From assembly GCF_000455125.1 (NCBI RefSeq), contig NZ_AUWR01000032.1, positions 40,028 through 104,027 of the forward strand: DNA of 64,000 nucleotides, in the 5' to 3' direction. A program made the position numbers and the translations under genes. Under the pieces are notes generated by a model. It was not told where the DNA came from. It did no database searches and saw only the letters and a list, made by a program, of their open reading frames with translations. Origin of the DNA: Mycobacterium sp. UM_WGJ. GTDB taxonomy: Bacteria; Actinomycetota; Actinomycetes; Mycobacteriales; Mycobacteriaceae. This document shows positions 25,648 to 32,932 of the stretch, piece by piece. Position 1 is the stretch's first letter. Each line of letters begins with the position of its first letter.

Positions 25648-27194
25648 TGCTGACCCGTTTCGTTCGTAGACAACTGATCATCTTCTCCATCGCCTCGGTG
25701 ATCGGTGTCGGCTCGATGGTCTTCGTCTACATGCAGGCGCCGGTCCTGCTGGGTATCGGCCGCATCTCGGTGAAGCTTCAACTGCCGACCACCGGAGGCT
25801 TGTACAAATTCTCCAACGTGACCTACCGGGGCGTGGAGGTGGGCAAGGTCACCGACATCCGGCCCACCCGCCTCGGCGCCCAAGTGTCGATGTCGTTGAA
25901 ATCCTCGCCGAGGATTCCGGCAGATCTGCAGGCCAATGTGCGAAGCGTATCGGCGGTAGGCGAGCAGTACGTGGACCTGGTGCCGCGCACTGACGCCGGC
26001 CCCTACCTCGAAAACGGTTCCACCATCACCGCTGAGAACGTATCGTTGCCGAGGCCGGTCGGTCCGATGCTCGATCAGATGAGCGAGTTGGTGGGCAGCA
26101 TCCCCACCGGCACGCTGGGGGTTGTGCTCGACGAATCCTTCAAGGCACTCAACGGAACCGGCAACGACCTCAGCGCACTGTTCGAGTCGTCGAGCACATT
26201 GGCCGCCCGGCTCGACGCGGCCGCTGACAGCACGCGCAGGTTGATCGACGACAGCCGGCCGCTGCTGGAGGGCCAACTCGAGAGTGCAGATGCGATCCGG
26301 ACCTGGGCGCGCAGCCTGGCGGGGATCACGCGACAGGTGGATGCTCGTGATTCCGAAGTGCGGACCATACTTCGCGACGGATCTGGCGCAGCCGACGAAG
26401 CGTCTCGGCTGTTGTCCGAGATCAAGCCGACACTGCCGCTGCTGTTGGCCAATCTCACCACTGTCGGCCAGATCGGCCTCGTCTACCATCGATCGATCGA
26501 GCAGCTGCTCGTGCTGTTGCCGCCGTATCTGGCCGCCACCCAGTCCTACGGGTCTTCCCTGAACAACCCGACGGGCATGGCACTTTCGGAGTTCAGCCTC
26601 ACTCTCGGCGACCCGCCGGCATGCACGGTGGGCTTCTTACCGCCGTCGTCATGGCGTTCGCCGGCGGACCTCAGCGATGTGGATACGCCGGACGGGCTGT
26701 ACTGCAAACTGCCGCAGGATTCGGCCATTGGGGTTCGTGGTGCCAGGAACTTCCCCTGTATGGCTCAGCCCGGCAAGCGCGCACCGACAGTCGAGATCTG
26801 TGAGAGCGACAAGCCATTTGAGCCGCTGGCCATGCGTCAGCACGTCACCGGGCCGTACCCGATCGATCCTGCGCTGATCGCTCAGGGTATTCCCCCGGAT
26901 GACCGGATCACCTTCGGGGACCAGATCTTCGGCCCTGCCGAAGCCCCCGCGGTGACCGCTCCGGGCGCCCCCCAGGGTGACCCGGCGCCACCGGCTGAAA
27001 AACCCGCTTCCCCGGAGGGAGGCGTCCCTGCTGCACCGAGCGGCTACGCCGCGGACACCAGCGGCCCCGCTGTGGCGTTTGCCACCTACAACCCGCGGAC
27101 CGGGCAGTATGCGGCACCCGACGGCAAGGTGTACCGCCAATCAGACCTGGTCCGTCCGGTGCCGCAGAGTTGGGAAGACATGCTGCCGAGATGA
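25647..27194 (+). CDS. MceF-type subunit of the second mce operon
   Basis: This 515-residue protein has an N-terminal anchor at about residues 9-30, an MCE domain (GGLYKFSNVTYRGVEVGKVTDI), a helical segment and the MceF cysteine block (PPACTVGFLPP, GLYCKLP, NFPCMAQPGKRAP) followed by an Ala/Pro-rich tail. It ends the eight-gene transporter unit. A small hairpin follows the stop, and three small secreted-protein genes separate it from the two Mce-associated membrane proteins. Confidence 0.9.
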   Translation: MLTRFVRRQLIIFSIASVIGVGSMVFVYMQAPVLLGIGRISVKLQLPTTGGLYKFSNVTYRGVEVGKVTDIRPTRLGAQVSMSLKSSPRIPADLQANVRSVSAVGEQYVDLVPRTDAGPYLENGSTITAENVSLPRPVGPMLDQMSELVGSIPTGTLGVVLDESFKALNGTGNDLSALFESSSTLAARLDAAADSTRRLIDDSRPLLEGQLESADAIRTWARSLAGITRQVDARDSEVRTILRDGSGAADEASRLLSEIKPTLPLLLANLTTVGQIGLVYHRSIEQLLVLLPPYLAATQSYGSSLNNPTGMALSEFSLTLGDPPACTVGFLPPSSWRSPADLSDVDTPDGLYCKLPQDSAIGVRGARNFPCMAQPGKRAPTVEICESDKPFEPLAMRQHVTGPYPIDPALIAQGIPPDDRITFGDQIFGPAEAPAVTAPGAPQGDPAPPAEKPASPEGGVPAAPSGYAADTSGPAVAFATYNPRTGQYAAPDGKVYRQSDLVRPVPQSWEDMLPR

Positions 27195-27201
27195 GGTGGC
27201 G

Positions 27202-27219
27202 CCCACCGGGAGCGGTGGG
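27202..27219. terminator. Possible hairpin after the second mce operon
   Basis: CCCACC (27202-27207) and GGTGGG (27214-27219) form a 6-bp stem with a 6-nt loop just after the mceF stop, between two convergent genes. No T-run follows, as is common for mycobacterial terminators, so the call is weak. Confidence 0.35.
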
Positions 27220-27240
27220 AGATCACTGCGACCGGACGAT

Positions 27241-27753
27241 TCAACCGATCTTGGTGAGTTTGAACGGCATGTTGATGTACACCGGCTTACTCGCGCCACA
27301 CGCGCCGCTGGGGCCGGTGGTGGTGTCTTCACCGACCAGCATGGTCGACGTTGGATCGGCGTTCGCGCCTTCGGGCGTCATCGCCTTGAATCGGAAGGTC
27401 TGCAGTCCCGGCGCGGTGCTGCCGTCCGGACAGGGGACCCAGTTGTCGATGGGGCGTTTGACATACCACACCGAACTTCTCTGGTAGATGGGCGCTGTCC
27501 AGCTCTCGTCGCTACGCACCGTCCCGGTGCACTCACCCGGGTAGCTGCATTGGGTGCTGATGGTCCAGATGCTGCGACGGCTGGCCTGATCGTAGAAAAC
27601 CTCGTTCTTGCGCGCCCATTCGCCGTTGGAGGTGGCGGTGTAGGTGCCGTTGAGGCTCCAATCGGGGTGATCGGCCTGCGCGACGGCAACGGAACCCGTG
27701 CCGGCGAGGGCCACTGCAGTGACGGTGACCGCGATGGCGGGCCCACGGGACAT
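27241..27753 (-). CDS. Secreted four-cysteine protein, mce-linked family
   Basis: This 170-residue protein has a signal peptide (AIAVTVTAVALAGTGSVAVAQA) and a mature domain with the pattern NGTYTATSNGEW, WTISTQC, ECTGTVRS, WVPCPDGS, GACG and the closing MPFKLTKIG. The order and spacing match the Rv3491-like protein at 11137. ATG 27753 gives a normal signal peptide; a longer opening adds an unlike sequence. It lies convergent to mceF. The function is unknown; an envelope or extracellular lipid-handling role is speculative. Confidence 0.78.
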   Translation of the reverse strand: MSRGPAIAVTVTAVALAGTGSVAVAQADHPDWSLNGTYTATSNGEWARKNEVFYDQASRRSIWTISTQCSYPGECTGTVRSDESWTAPIYQRSSVWYVKRPIDNWVPCPDGSTAPGLQTFRFKAMTPEGANADPTSTMLVGEDTTTGPSGACGASKPVYINMPFKLTKIG

Positions 27754-27895
27754 ACCCTGCTCCTCGGATTGGTCTGGGGTACCCAGACTTCGGCGTCCGA
27801 AGTAAACCCCGTTCCCAGACGGTGGCACGTCAGTATGTCCGCTGAGTGGACCATCAACATCTCGCAACGGCAGCGCCCTGACAAAGTGGTCAAGC

Positions 27896-28291
27896 ATGCG
27901 GGGAATAGCGCTGATGGCCGCGGCGGCCTCGGTCGTGGCATTGACGGCAACGGTCCCCGCCGGGGCAGATCCCGTCTCCTGTGATGACCCGTCGTGCGTA
28001 CCCGGCCTGGCTACGGGCGTCGTCCTGGGCCAGCCGTGCCACGACACCGCCTACTACGTCTTCGGGACTGCTGTCGCGGGACCCTCCATTCAGCCGGACC
28101 GGCTGGTGTTCTGTGGATCGCCGCGACGCTACGAGCCGCGATACTTCCGGTCGCCCTCGATGGCGGGCGTCAAAGAACTGGGTTCAAGCTGTGCCGGATA
28201 CGAGAGCTGGGTGGCTCAGGCACCTGACGGACTGTTTCTGAGCTGTCAGTCGAGGAACGGCGCCCCGCGATGGAGCCGCGGTGATGGCTAA
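27896..28291 (+). CDS. Small secreted cysteine-containing protein
   Basis: This 131-residue protein has a signal peptide ending near VPAGADP and six cysteines in the mature part (SCDDPSC, QPCHD, VFCGSPR, SSCAGYE, LSCQSRN), an even number consistent with disulfides in the envelope or medium. I do not recognise the family. Its 3' end overlaps the next gene by 8 nt, so the two are probably co-expressed. It is located between mceF and the Mce-associated membrane proteins, which suggests a role linked to this transporter. Confidence 0.65.
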   Translation: MRGIALMAAAASVVALTATVPAGADPVSCDDPSCVPGLATGVVLGQPCHDTAYYVFGTAVAGPSIQPDRLVFCGSPRRYEPRYFRSPSMAGVKELGSSCAGYESWVAQAPDGLFLSCQSRNGAPRWSRGDG

Positions 28292-28685
28292 GAAGGTGTT
28301 GGGGGTAGCCCTGGCGGTATTCGGCCTTCTCGGCGCGCCCGCCCACGCGGACCCGCCTGTTGCCCACGAGGTCGTCTACACCGTGACCACACGATCGCCG
28401 GTGGTCGCCGACATCTACTATCGCGACACCGAACCTCCGACGTGGGCGGACTACAGCCACAACCCCTATGAGTTCAGCCCTAAGGTCCGCGTCGAAGTGG
28501 GCCCGTCACACCCGTGGGTGCTGCATACCAGCCTGACCGACCCGCAGCGGTGGGCGATGGTGACGGCCACGAGCGGCCGTTCGGCGGCCGAGCCGATGTT
28601 TCGCTGCGAGTTGACCGTGGACGGGGTCGTGGTCGCCACCGCAGACGGCCCGAAGGGCGCACTGTGCGCGTTGCGCCACTGGTGA
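28284..28685 (+). CDS. Small secreted protein, MmpS-like beta domain possible
   Basis: This 133-residue protein has a signal peptide (KKVLGVALAVFGLLGAPAHA) and a mature domain of about 110 residues. The pattern HEVVYTVTTRSPVVADIYYRD, VEVGPSHPWVLH and FRCELTVDGVVV-ATADGPKGALCALRHW recalls the MmpS/Ig-like fold with two cysteines that could pair. I chose ATG 28284; GTG 28281 directly precedes it. It overlaps the upstream secreted-protein gene. The MmpS resemblance is my own pattern reading and needs a profile search. Confidence 0.6.
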   Translation: MAKKVLGVALAVFGLLGAPAHADPPVAHEVVYTVTTRSPVVADIYYRDTEPPTWADYSHNPYEFSPKVRVEVGPSHPWVLHTSLTDPQRWAMVTATSGRSAAEPMFRCELTVDGVVVATADGPKGALCALRHW

Positions 28686-28822
28686 TCGACTACCGAACAG
28701 TCCCGGCCCCGGTCGGGTGAACCCGCCCACTGGGTGGGAGAGCGTCACCGCGGCGGCGGCGGCCGGACTTAATGTGGCGATGTCGGCCGCAATCGGCCCG
28801 GTCCGGCGATGAAGGGAAACCG

Positions 28823-29614
28823 GTGGGCGCTATGTCGAAGACCGAGATCATGCGGGGTGGGGTTGAGTCCCCCGCACCGCACCCGGGCGTCGATTCCGGT
28901 GAATCGCCTGCCGAGGACGTCGTCGCACTTGTGGAACAAGCCGAAGCCGAGGCCGCCGCGGCAGAGGCCGTGGCAGCCCAAGCGCGCGCCCACGCCATCC
29001 GATTGCAGCAGCAAGCGCGGAATCTCGACCCGGTCTCTGAGACCGTGCCACCTCCCGCGCCACGCGTGGAGGCCGCTGCCGTTGAAGGCAATCCGTGGTG
29101 GCCGACGCGCACCCGAGCTCTGCTCTCCGGGCTCCGGCAAGGACAGCTGGCCACCGCCGGCATCGTGCTGTGTGCGTGCGTCCTGCTCGCGGCGAGCGCC
29201 TGGATGCTCAGCTCGCAGCGGACGGCGCAGGCGCATGAGCGCAACCGTGCAGAGTTCGTCGCCGCGGCGCGCCAAGCTGTGGTGACCTTGATGTCGATCG
29301 ACTTCAACGACCCCCAGGGCAGTGTGCAGCGAATCGTCGACAACTCGACCGGCCCCTTCCGAGATGAATTCCTGAGCGCTGCAGACGACTTCAGTAGCGT
29401 CGCCAAGGACGCAAAGGTGACCACCAAAGCTACGGCGACGGCGGCCGCAGTCGAATCGATGACCTCGGACTCCGCTGTGGTCCTGGTGTCGGCCTCGTCC
29501 ACTGTGACCAACGCCGCCGGTGCCGAGGAATCTCCCCGAAGGTGGCGTCTGACCGTCGACCTGCGGCGCGAAGGAGACCAGATCAAGATGTCAAAAGTGG
29601 AGTTCGTACCGTGA
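28823..29614 (+). CDS. Mce-associated membrane protein of the second mce locus
   Basis: This 263-residue protein has a Glu/Ala-rich, probably coiled-coil cytoplasmic segment (about residues 32-68), one transmembrane helix at about 110-130 and a periplasmic domain of the Mce-associated type ending RREGDQIKMSKVEFVP. I chose GTG 28823 for the GAAGGGA at 28810-28816; ATG 28832 is an alternative. It overlaps the next gene as GTGA. The coiled-coil N-terminus is longer than in the mce4 partner at 9963. Confidence 0.8.
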   Translation: MGAMSKTEIMRGGVESPAPHPGVDSGESPAEDVVALVEQAEAEAAAAEAVAAQARAHAIRLQQQARNLDPVSETVPPPAPRVEAAAVEGNPWWPTRTRALLSGLRQGQLATAGIVLCACVLLAASAWMLSSQRTAQAHERNRAEFVAAARQAVVTLMSIDFNDPQGSVQRIVDNSTGPFRDEFLSAADDFSSVAKDAKVTTKATATAAAVESMTSDSAVVLVSASSTVTNAAGAEESPRRWRLTVDLRREGDQIKMSKVEFVP

Positions 29615-30237
29615 CGGTTGACCAGGGCGCCGTTGCCGAGGTCGCCGAGGAAGGCGATATTCGGCCACCCACCGATGCACCGCTGAGCGCGGAGGATCAC
29701 ATCGACACCATCGCGCCGGACCCCTCAGTGGTCGGCGGAGCCAAGGCAATGTTCACCGCACGCCGCAAGCTGTTTTTCCTCGGTCTCATCCTGGCGGTGG
29801 CAGCACTGCTGGCGACCGTGCTCTATGTGACCACCTACCGTCCGATTCAGCAGTCCGGTGATGCGGCGGGCGACGCAGCCGTTCGCGCTGCGTCATCGGC
29901 GACGGTGGCGTTGCTGTCGTATGCACCCGAGACTCTCGATCAGGACATCGAACGGTCCCGCGGCCTGATGTTCGGCGACTTTCTGACCTACTACAGCAAG
30001 TTCACCACCGATGTGGTTGCACCGGCCGTACGCACCAAGGGAATCAAGGCGGCCGCCCAGGTGGTGAATGCGGGCCTGATGGAAATCCGGCCGAACGACG
30101 CGAAGGTGCTGGTGTTCCTCAATCAGGAGACGGTCAGCCGTGATCGTCCCGAGCCTGCGCTCACCGCCAGTAGTGTGGTGGTCAGCCTGGCCAAAGTCGA
30201 TGCGAAATGGTTGATTTCGGCGCTTGACCCGGTGTGA
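29611..30237 (+). CDS. Second Mce-associated membrane protein of the second mce locus
   Basis: This 208-residue protein has an acidic N-terminus, a transmembrane helix at about residues 53-75 and a periplasmic domain ending VVSLAKVDAKWLISALDPV, the same closing motif as the mce4 partner at 10631 (KWLISNIAPI). The GTG start overlaps the previous stop. The pair repeats the mce4 arrangement of two Mce-associated proteins downstream of mceF, here displaced by about 1.6 kb of secreted-protein genes. Confidence 0.8.
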   Translation: MTVDQGAVAEVAEEGDIRPPTDAPLSAEDHIDTIAPDPSVVGGAKAMFTARRKLFFLGLILAVAALLATVLYVTTYRPIQQSGDAAGDAAVRAASSATVALLSYAPETLDQDIERSRGLMFGDFLTYYSKFTTDVVAPAVRTKGIKAAAQVVNAGLMEIRPNDAKVLVFLNQETVSRDRPEPALTASSVVVSLAKVDAKWLISALDPV

Positions 30238-30245
30238 ATCTGCAG

Positions 30246-30268
30246 TCAGGCCTTGGGCTTGGGCCTGA
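30246..30268. terminator. Bidirectional hairpin between convergent genes
   Basis: TCAGGCC (30246-30252) and GGCCTGA (30262-30268) form a perfect 7-bp stem with a 9-nt loop, 8 nt after the stop of the Mce-associated gene and inside the 3' end of the convergent thioesterase gene. It could end transcription in both directions. Confidence 0.4.
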
Positions 30269-30863
30269 TGAAGACCCCCGCGGCATGAACAGTGACGCGG
30301 CCTTGCGGATCGAGGAGATGCCCTTCGGCGAACGTCTTCCCGCCGTCTTCGCGCTCCACCCAGGATTCCGCTCGTAATCTGCCCAGCGGCGTCGGCGCTA
30401 GGTAGCGAAGAGTCAAGGTGCCGGTGAAGGCGGGCTGTCCGGCCCGATGGGCGGTCGCACCCAATAGGTGGTCGAGTACGAGCGCGCACATGCCCCCGTG
30501 TACCTGTCCCGGTGGGCCCTCGTAGGCGGCACCCAGCACCAGATCGGCTGTCGCGCGCTGTCCCGATTCGTCAAGCTCGACGCGCAGCGGCGGTGCGATG
30601 GCGTTGCGCATGCCGATCGCCACATTGCCCCAGGCCAATGCCTGCCCGTCCGTCGCATTGCGTACCCCGAACGGTGCGGGGTCCAACCGAGATCCCAATA
30701 TCTCACTGGCCTGTTGAATCAGTGCGTGCGCCCTGCGCACGTCAGACGCGTCGGCGCGGCTGCGGATGGTCACGTCGATGAGTCCACGCAGTGACTGGGT
30801 CAACGGTTCGAAGACGGCCTGCGCGCGCTGGACGTCGTCCGGTGTGATCGGTTCGCTCAGCAT
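30246..30863 (-). CDS. PaaI-type hot-dog thioesterase
   Basis: This 205-residue hot-dog fold protein has the PaaI/acyl-CoA thioesterase signature GQVHGGMCALVLDHLLG (HGG followed by an Asp), then TLRYLAPTPLGRLRAESWV. An N-terminal helical stretch of about 80 residues precedes the fold. It probably releases free acids from acyl-CoA intermediates of the island's pathway. It is the last gene of a five-gene minus-strand unit (35364 to 30246) and overlaps the FAD-dependent dehydrogenase upstream by 7 nt. Confidence 0.8.
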   Translation of the reverse strand: MLSEPITPDDVQRAQAVFEPLTQSLRGLIDVTIRSRADASDVRRAHALIQQASEILGSRLDPAPFGVRNATDGQALAWGNVAIGMRNAIAPPLRVELDESGQRATADLVLGAAYEGPPGQVHGGMCALVLDHLLGATAHRAGQPAFTGTLTLRYLAPTPLGRLRAESWVEREDGGKTFAEGHLLDPQGRVTVHAAGVFIRPKPKA

Positions 30864-32404
30864 TCCTGCTCCTTTTCCGCCATGTCCAGCGCGGCAAGAT
30901 GACTGAACAACATGGAGGCCCCGATCGGGTTGCCCCCGCCCGGATAGGTGGTTCCACTGACGGCCGCCATGGTGTTCCCAGCGGCGTAGAGCCCGGGTAT
31001 GACGGAATCGTCATCGGTCAGCACCCTGGCATGGACGTCGGTCCGCAATCCGCCTTTGGTACCCAGATCCGAGACGCCGAATGCGGCGGCGTGGTACGGC
31101 GGCGTGTCGATGGGGACCAGCGGCGAGGCGCCCTCGGTGAACACCCGGTCGTAGGCTTCGCCGCCTCGACCGAAGTCCTCATCGACACCGGCTGCAGCCT
31201 GCTTGTTGAATCGCTCGATCGTCGCCGTCAGGTGTGCGCTGGGGACGCCGATGGCCTCGGCGAGACCGTCCAGAGTGTCCGCCGTATGCCACAGGCCGGC
31301 GAGGTGGTAGTCGGCGGCGTCGACCATCGACACATTGGTGGCGCCGACGGGGGGAATGCCGTCGGTCCGGTTGTCGTAGATCATCCAGAACGGCAACGAC
31401 ATCTTGCCGGCATCGATCTGCGCCAGCACGTCGCGCCCGAGCCGATCGTAGGGGGCCGATTCATTGACGAATCGGCGGCCATCCTGGTTGACGAAGACGC
31501 CACCGGTGAACCAGAGCGCGAACGCGGCCCGTCCATCGGGGTGAATCATCCCCGGTGACCACCATGCCTGATCCATCAGATCGACGTCTGCCCCTACCTC
31601 GATGGCGGCCCGGTGTGCGGTTCCGACATTGCCCGGTGCGCCCATGGTGTCCCGTGCGCTGCCGGGCACGCGGTACTGCGCACGCATGGCCGCGTTCTGC
31701 TCGAAACCTCCTGCGGCAAGCAGCACCCCGCGGGTGGCCCGAACCCGTACGGGTTTGCCGTCGTGCTCGACCACCGCACCGACCACGGTGCCGTCCTCGA
31801 CGATCAACTCGGTGAGCGGGGCATTTCGCCAGCACACAGCGTTCGGGAATCTACCGAGTGCGGCCAGGAAGCGTCCGACCAGTGCGCGGCCGCCGGTAAG
31901 CAGGTCTGGGGCGGGGCTGTCGAGGCGCTCGGCATCGAGGGGCCCGCGCACCGACCCGCGGTGGCCGCCGAGTTCTTGATCGGGCAGCGGCACCGGGACG
32001 GTGTGACGGAAGCCGTCGGCGCGGGCGCCGGGAACCGACCCGTAGTAGTCCGGCCAGGGGAAGGCCGCGAACTCGAATCCCGGGTCCTGTTCCAGGTATT
32101 CGATCAATCCCGCACCACCGCGGACGTAGGCCTCCTGAAGGTCGTGCGGAGTGCGGTCGCCGACGACCGCATGGAAGTAACGCAGGGCCTCTTCGATCGT
32201 GTCGTCGGCGCCGGCACGTTGCAGCGCGGGATTGCACGGGTACCAGACCCCACCGCCACCGGAGTACGCGGTGGTGCCGCCGAACCGGTCGGTGGCCTCT
32301 ACCAGCAGCACCGAAAGACCTTCGCGTGCTGCGGTGTAGGCGCCCGCCAAGCCTCCGCCGGAACCCGCGACGACCACATCGAAGACCGAATCGAAGTCAG
32401 TCAT
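30857..32404 (-). CDS. KstD-like FAD-dependent dehydrogenase
   Basis: This 515-residue flavoprotein of the fumarate reductase/3-ketosteroid delta-1-dehydrogenase family has the dinucleotide motif VVAGSGGGLAGA near residue 11 and the FAD-contacting DRFGGTTAYSGGG. Near the C-terminus it has TYPGGGNPIGASM, whose tyrosine and glycine match the catalytic Tyr/Gly of KstD. ATG 32404 lies 8 nt inside the upstream flavin reductase gene. It would desaturate a 3-keto-steroid-like ring. It is about 45 residues shorter than typical KstD. Confidence 0.8.
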   Translation of the reverse strand: MTDFDSVFDVVVAGSGGGLAGAYTAAREGLSVLLVEATDRFGGTTAYSGGGGVWYPCNPALQRAGADDTIEEALRYFHAVVGDRTPHDLQEAYVRGGAGLIEYLEQDPGFEFAAFPWPDYYGSVPGARADGFRHTVPVPLPDQELGGHRGSVRGPLDAERLDSPAPDLLTGGRALVGRFLAALGRFPNAVCWRNAPLTELIVEDGTVVGAVVEHDGKPVRVRATRGVLLAAGGFEQNAAMRAQYRVPGSARDTMGAPGNVGTAHRAAIEVGADVDLMDQAWWSPGMIHPDGRAAFALWFTGGVFVNQDGRRFVNESAPYDRLGRDVLAQIDAGKMSLPFWMIYDNRTDGIPPVGATNVSMVDAADYHLAGLWHTADTLDGLAEAIGVPSAHLTATIERFNKQAAAGVDEDFGRGGEAYDRVFTEGASPLVPIDTPPYHAAAFGVSDLGTKGGLRTDVHARVLTDDDSVIPGLYAAGNTMAAVSGTTYPGGGNPIGASMLFSHLAALDMAEKEQEC

Positions 32405-32924
32405 GCCACGCACCGTCGAATCTGCCGTATCCGCCGCGGTAGAACAGCAATGGACCACCTTCCTCGTGGGCGTGCAGTGCGGTGACACGTGCCACCACGA
32501 TGGTATGGTCGCCGGCCGCGTGTTCGAATTCCATGTCAGCTTCGATCGAAGCCAGGGCTCCCCGCAGCGCGGGCGCCCCGTTTGCGCCCGGCAGCCAACT
32601 CACTCCCGCGAACTTGTCACTTCCGCGGGTGGCGAACTGTGTGCACACGTCTTGCTGGTACGCGGACAGGACGTTGACACACAGCGTGCCGACCTCCCGG
32701 ATCCTGGGCCAGCTGCTTGATGTGTTGGCGGGGCAGAATGAGATATACGGCGGGTCCAGTGACACTGAGGTCACCGACTGGCAGGTGAAACCGAGCGGGC
32801 GCTGTCCGTCATGAGCGGTGATGACGGCGACTCCGGTGCAGAAGTGGCCCAGAACGCGGCGCATCTCCGGTGCGAGCGGTGCCTGCAGTTGACCGGTCGG
32901 GGTACTGGTGGCGTTGTCGGGCAT
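32397..32924 (-). CDS. Flavin reductase, HsaB-like
   Basis: This 175-residue FMN-binding split-barrel protein of the flavin reductase family contains FCTGVAVITAHDG, GFTCQSVTSVSLDPPYISFCP and GDHTIVVARVTAL, the standard blocks of HsaB and related reductases. HsaB supplies reduced flavin to the monooxygenase HsaA in steroid A-ring hydroxylation. An HsaA-like oxygenase lies in this window at 59130, so the two may work together although they are 26 kb apart. It overlaps the next gene by 8 nt and follows the upstream one after 8 nt. Confidence 0.83.
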   Translation of the reverse strand: MPDNATSTPTGQLQAPLAPEMRRVLGHFCTGVAVITAHDGQRPLGFTCQSVTSVSLDPPYISFCPANTSSSWPRIREVGTLCVNVLSAYQQDVCTQFATRGSDKFAGVSWLPGANGAPALRGALASIEADMEFEHAAGDHTIVVARVTALHAHEEGGPLLFYRGGYGRFDGAWHD

Positions 32925-32932
32925 AGGTCTCC

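Noticed and set aside
28726-28738. Short hairpin CCCAC-TGG-GTGGG after the second secreted-protein gene
   Set aside because: Only a 5-bp stem with a 3-nt loop in GC-rich DNA; too weak to call a terminator, and the downstream Mce-associated genes may be in the same transcript.
31613-32485. 290-codon plus-strand frame opposite the KstD-like gene at 30857
   Set aside because: Shadow frame without domain signals; the minus strand carries clear FAD motifs.
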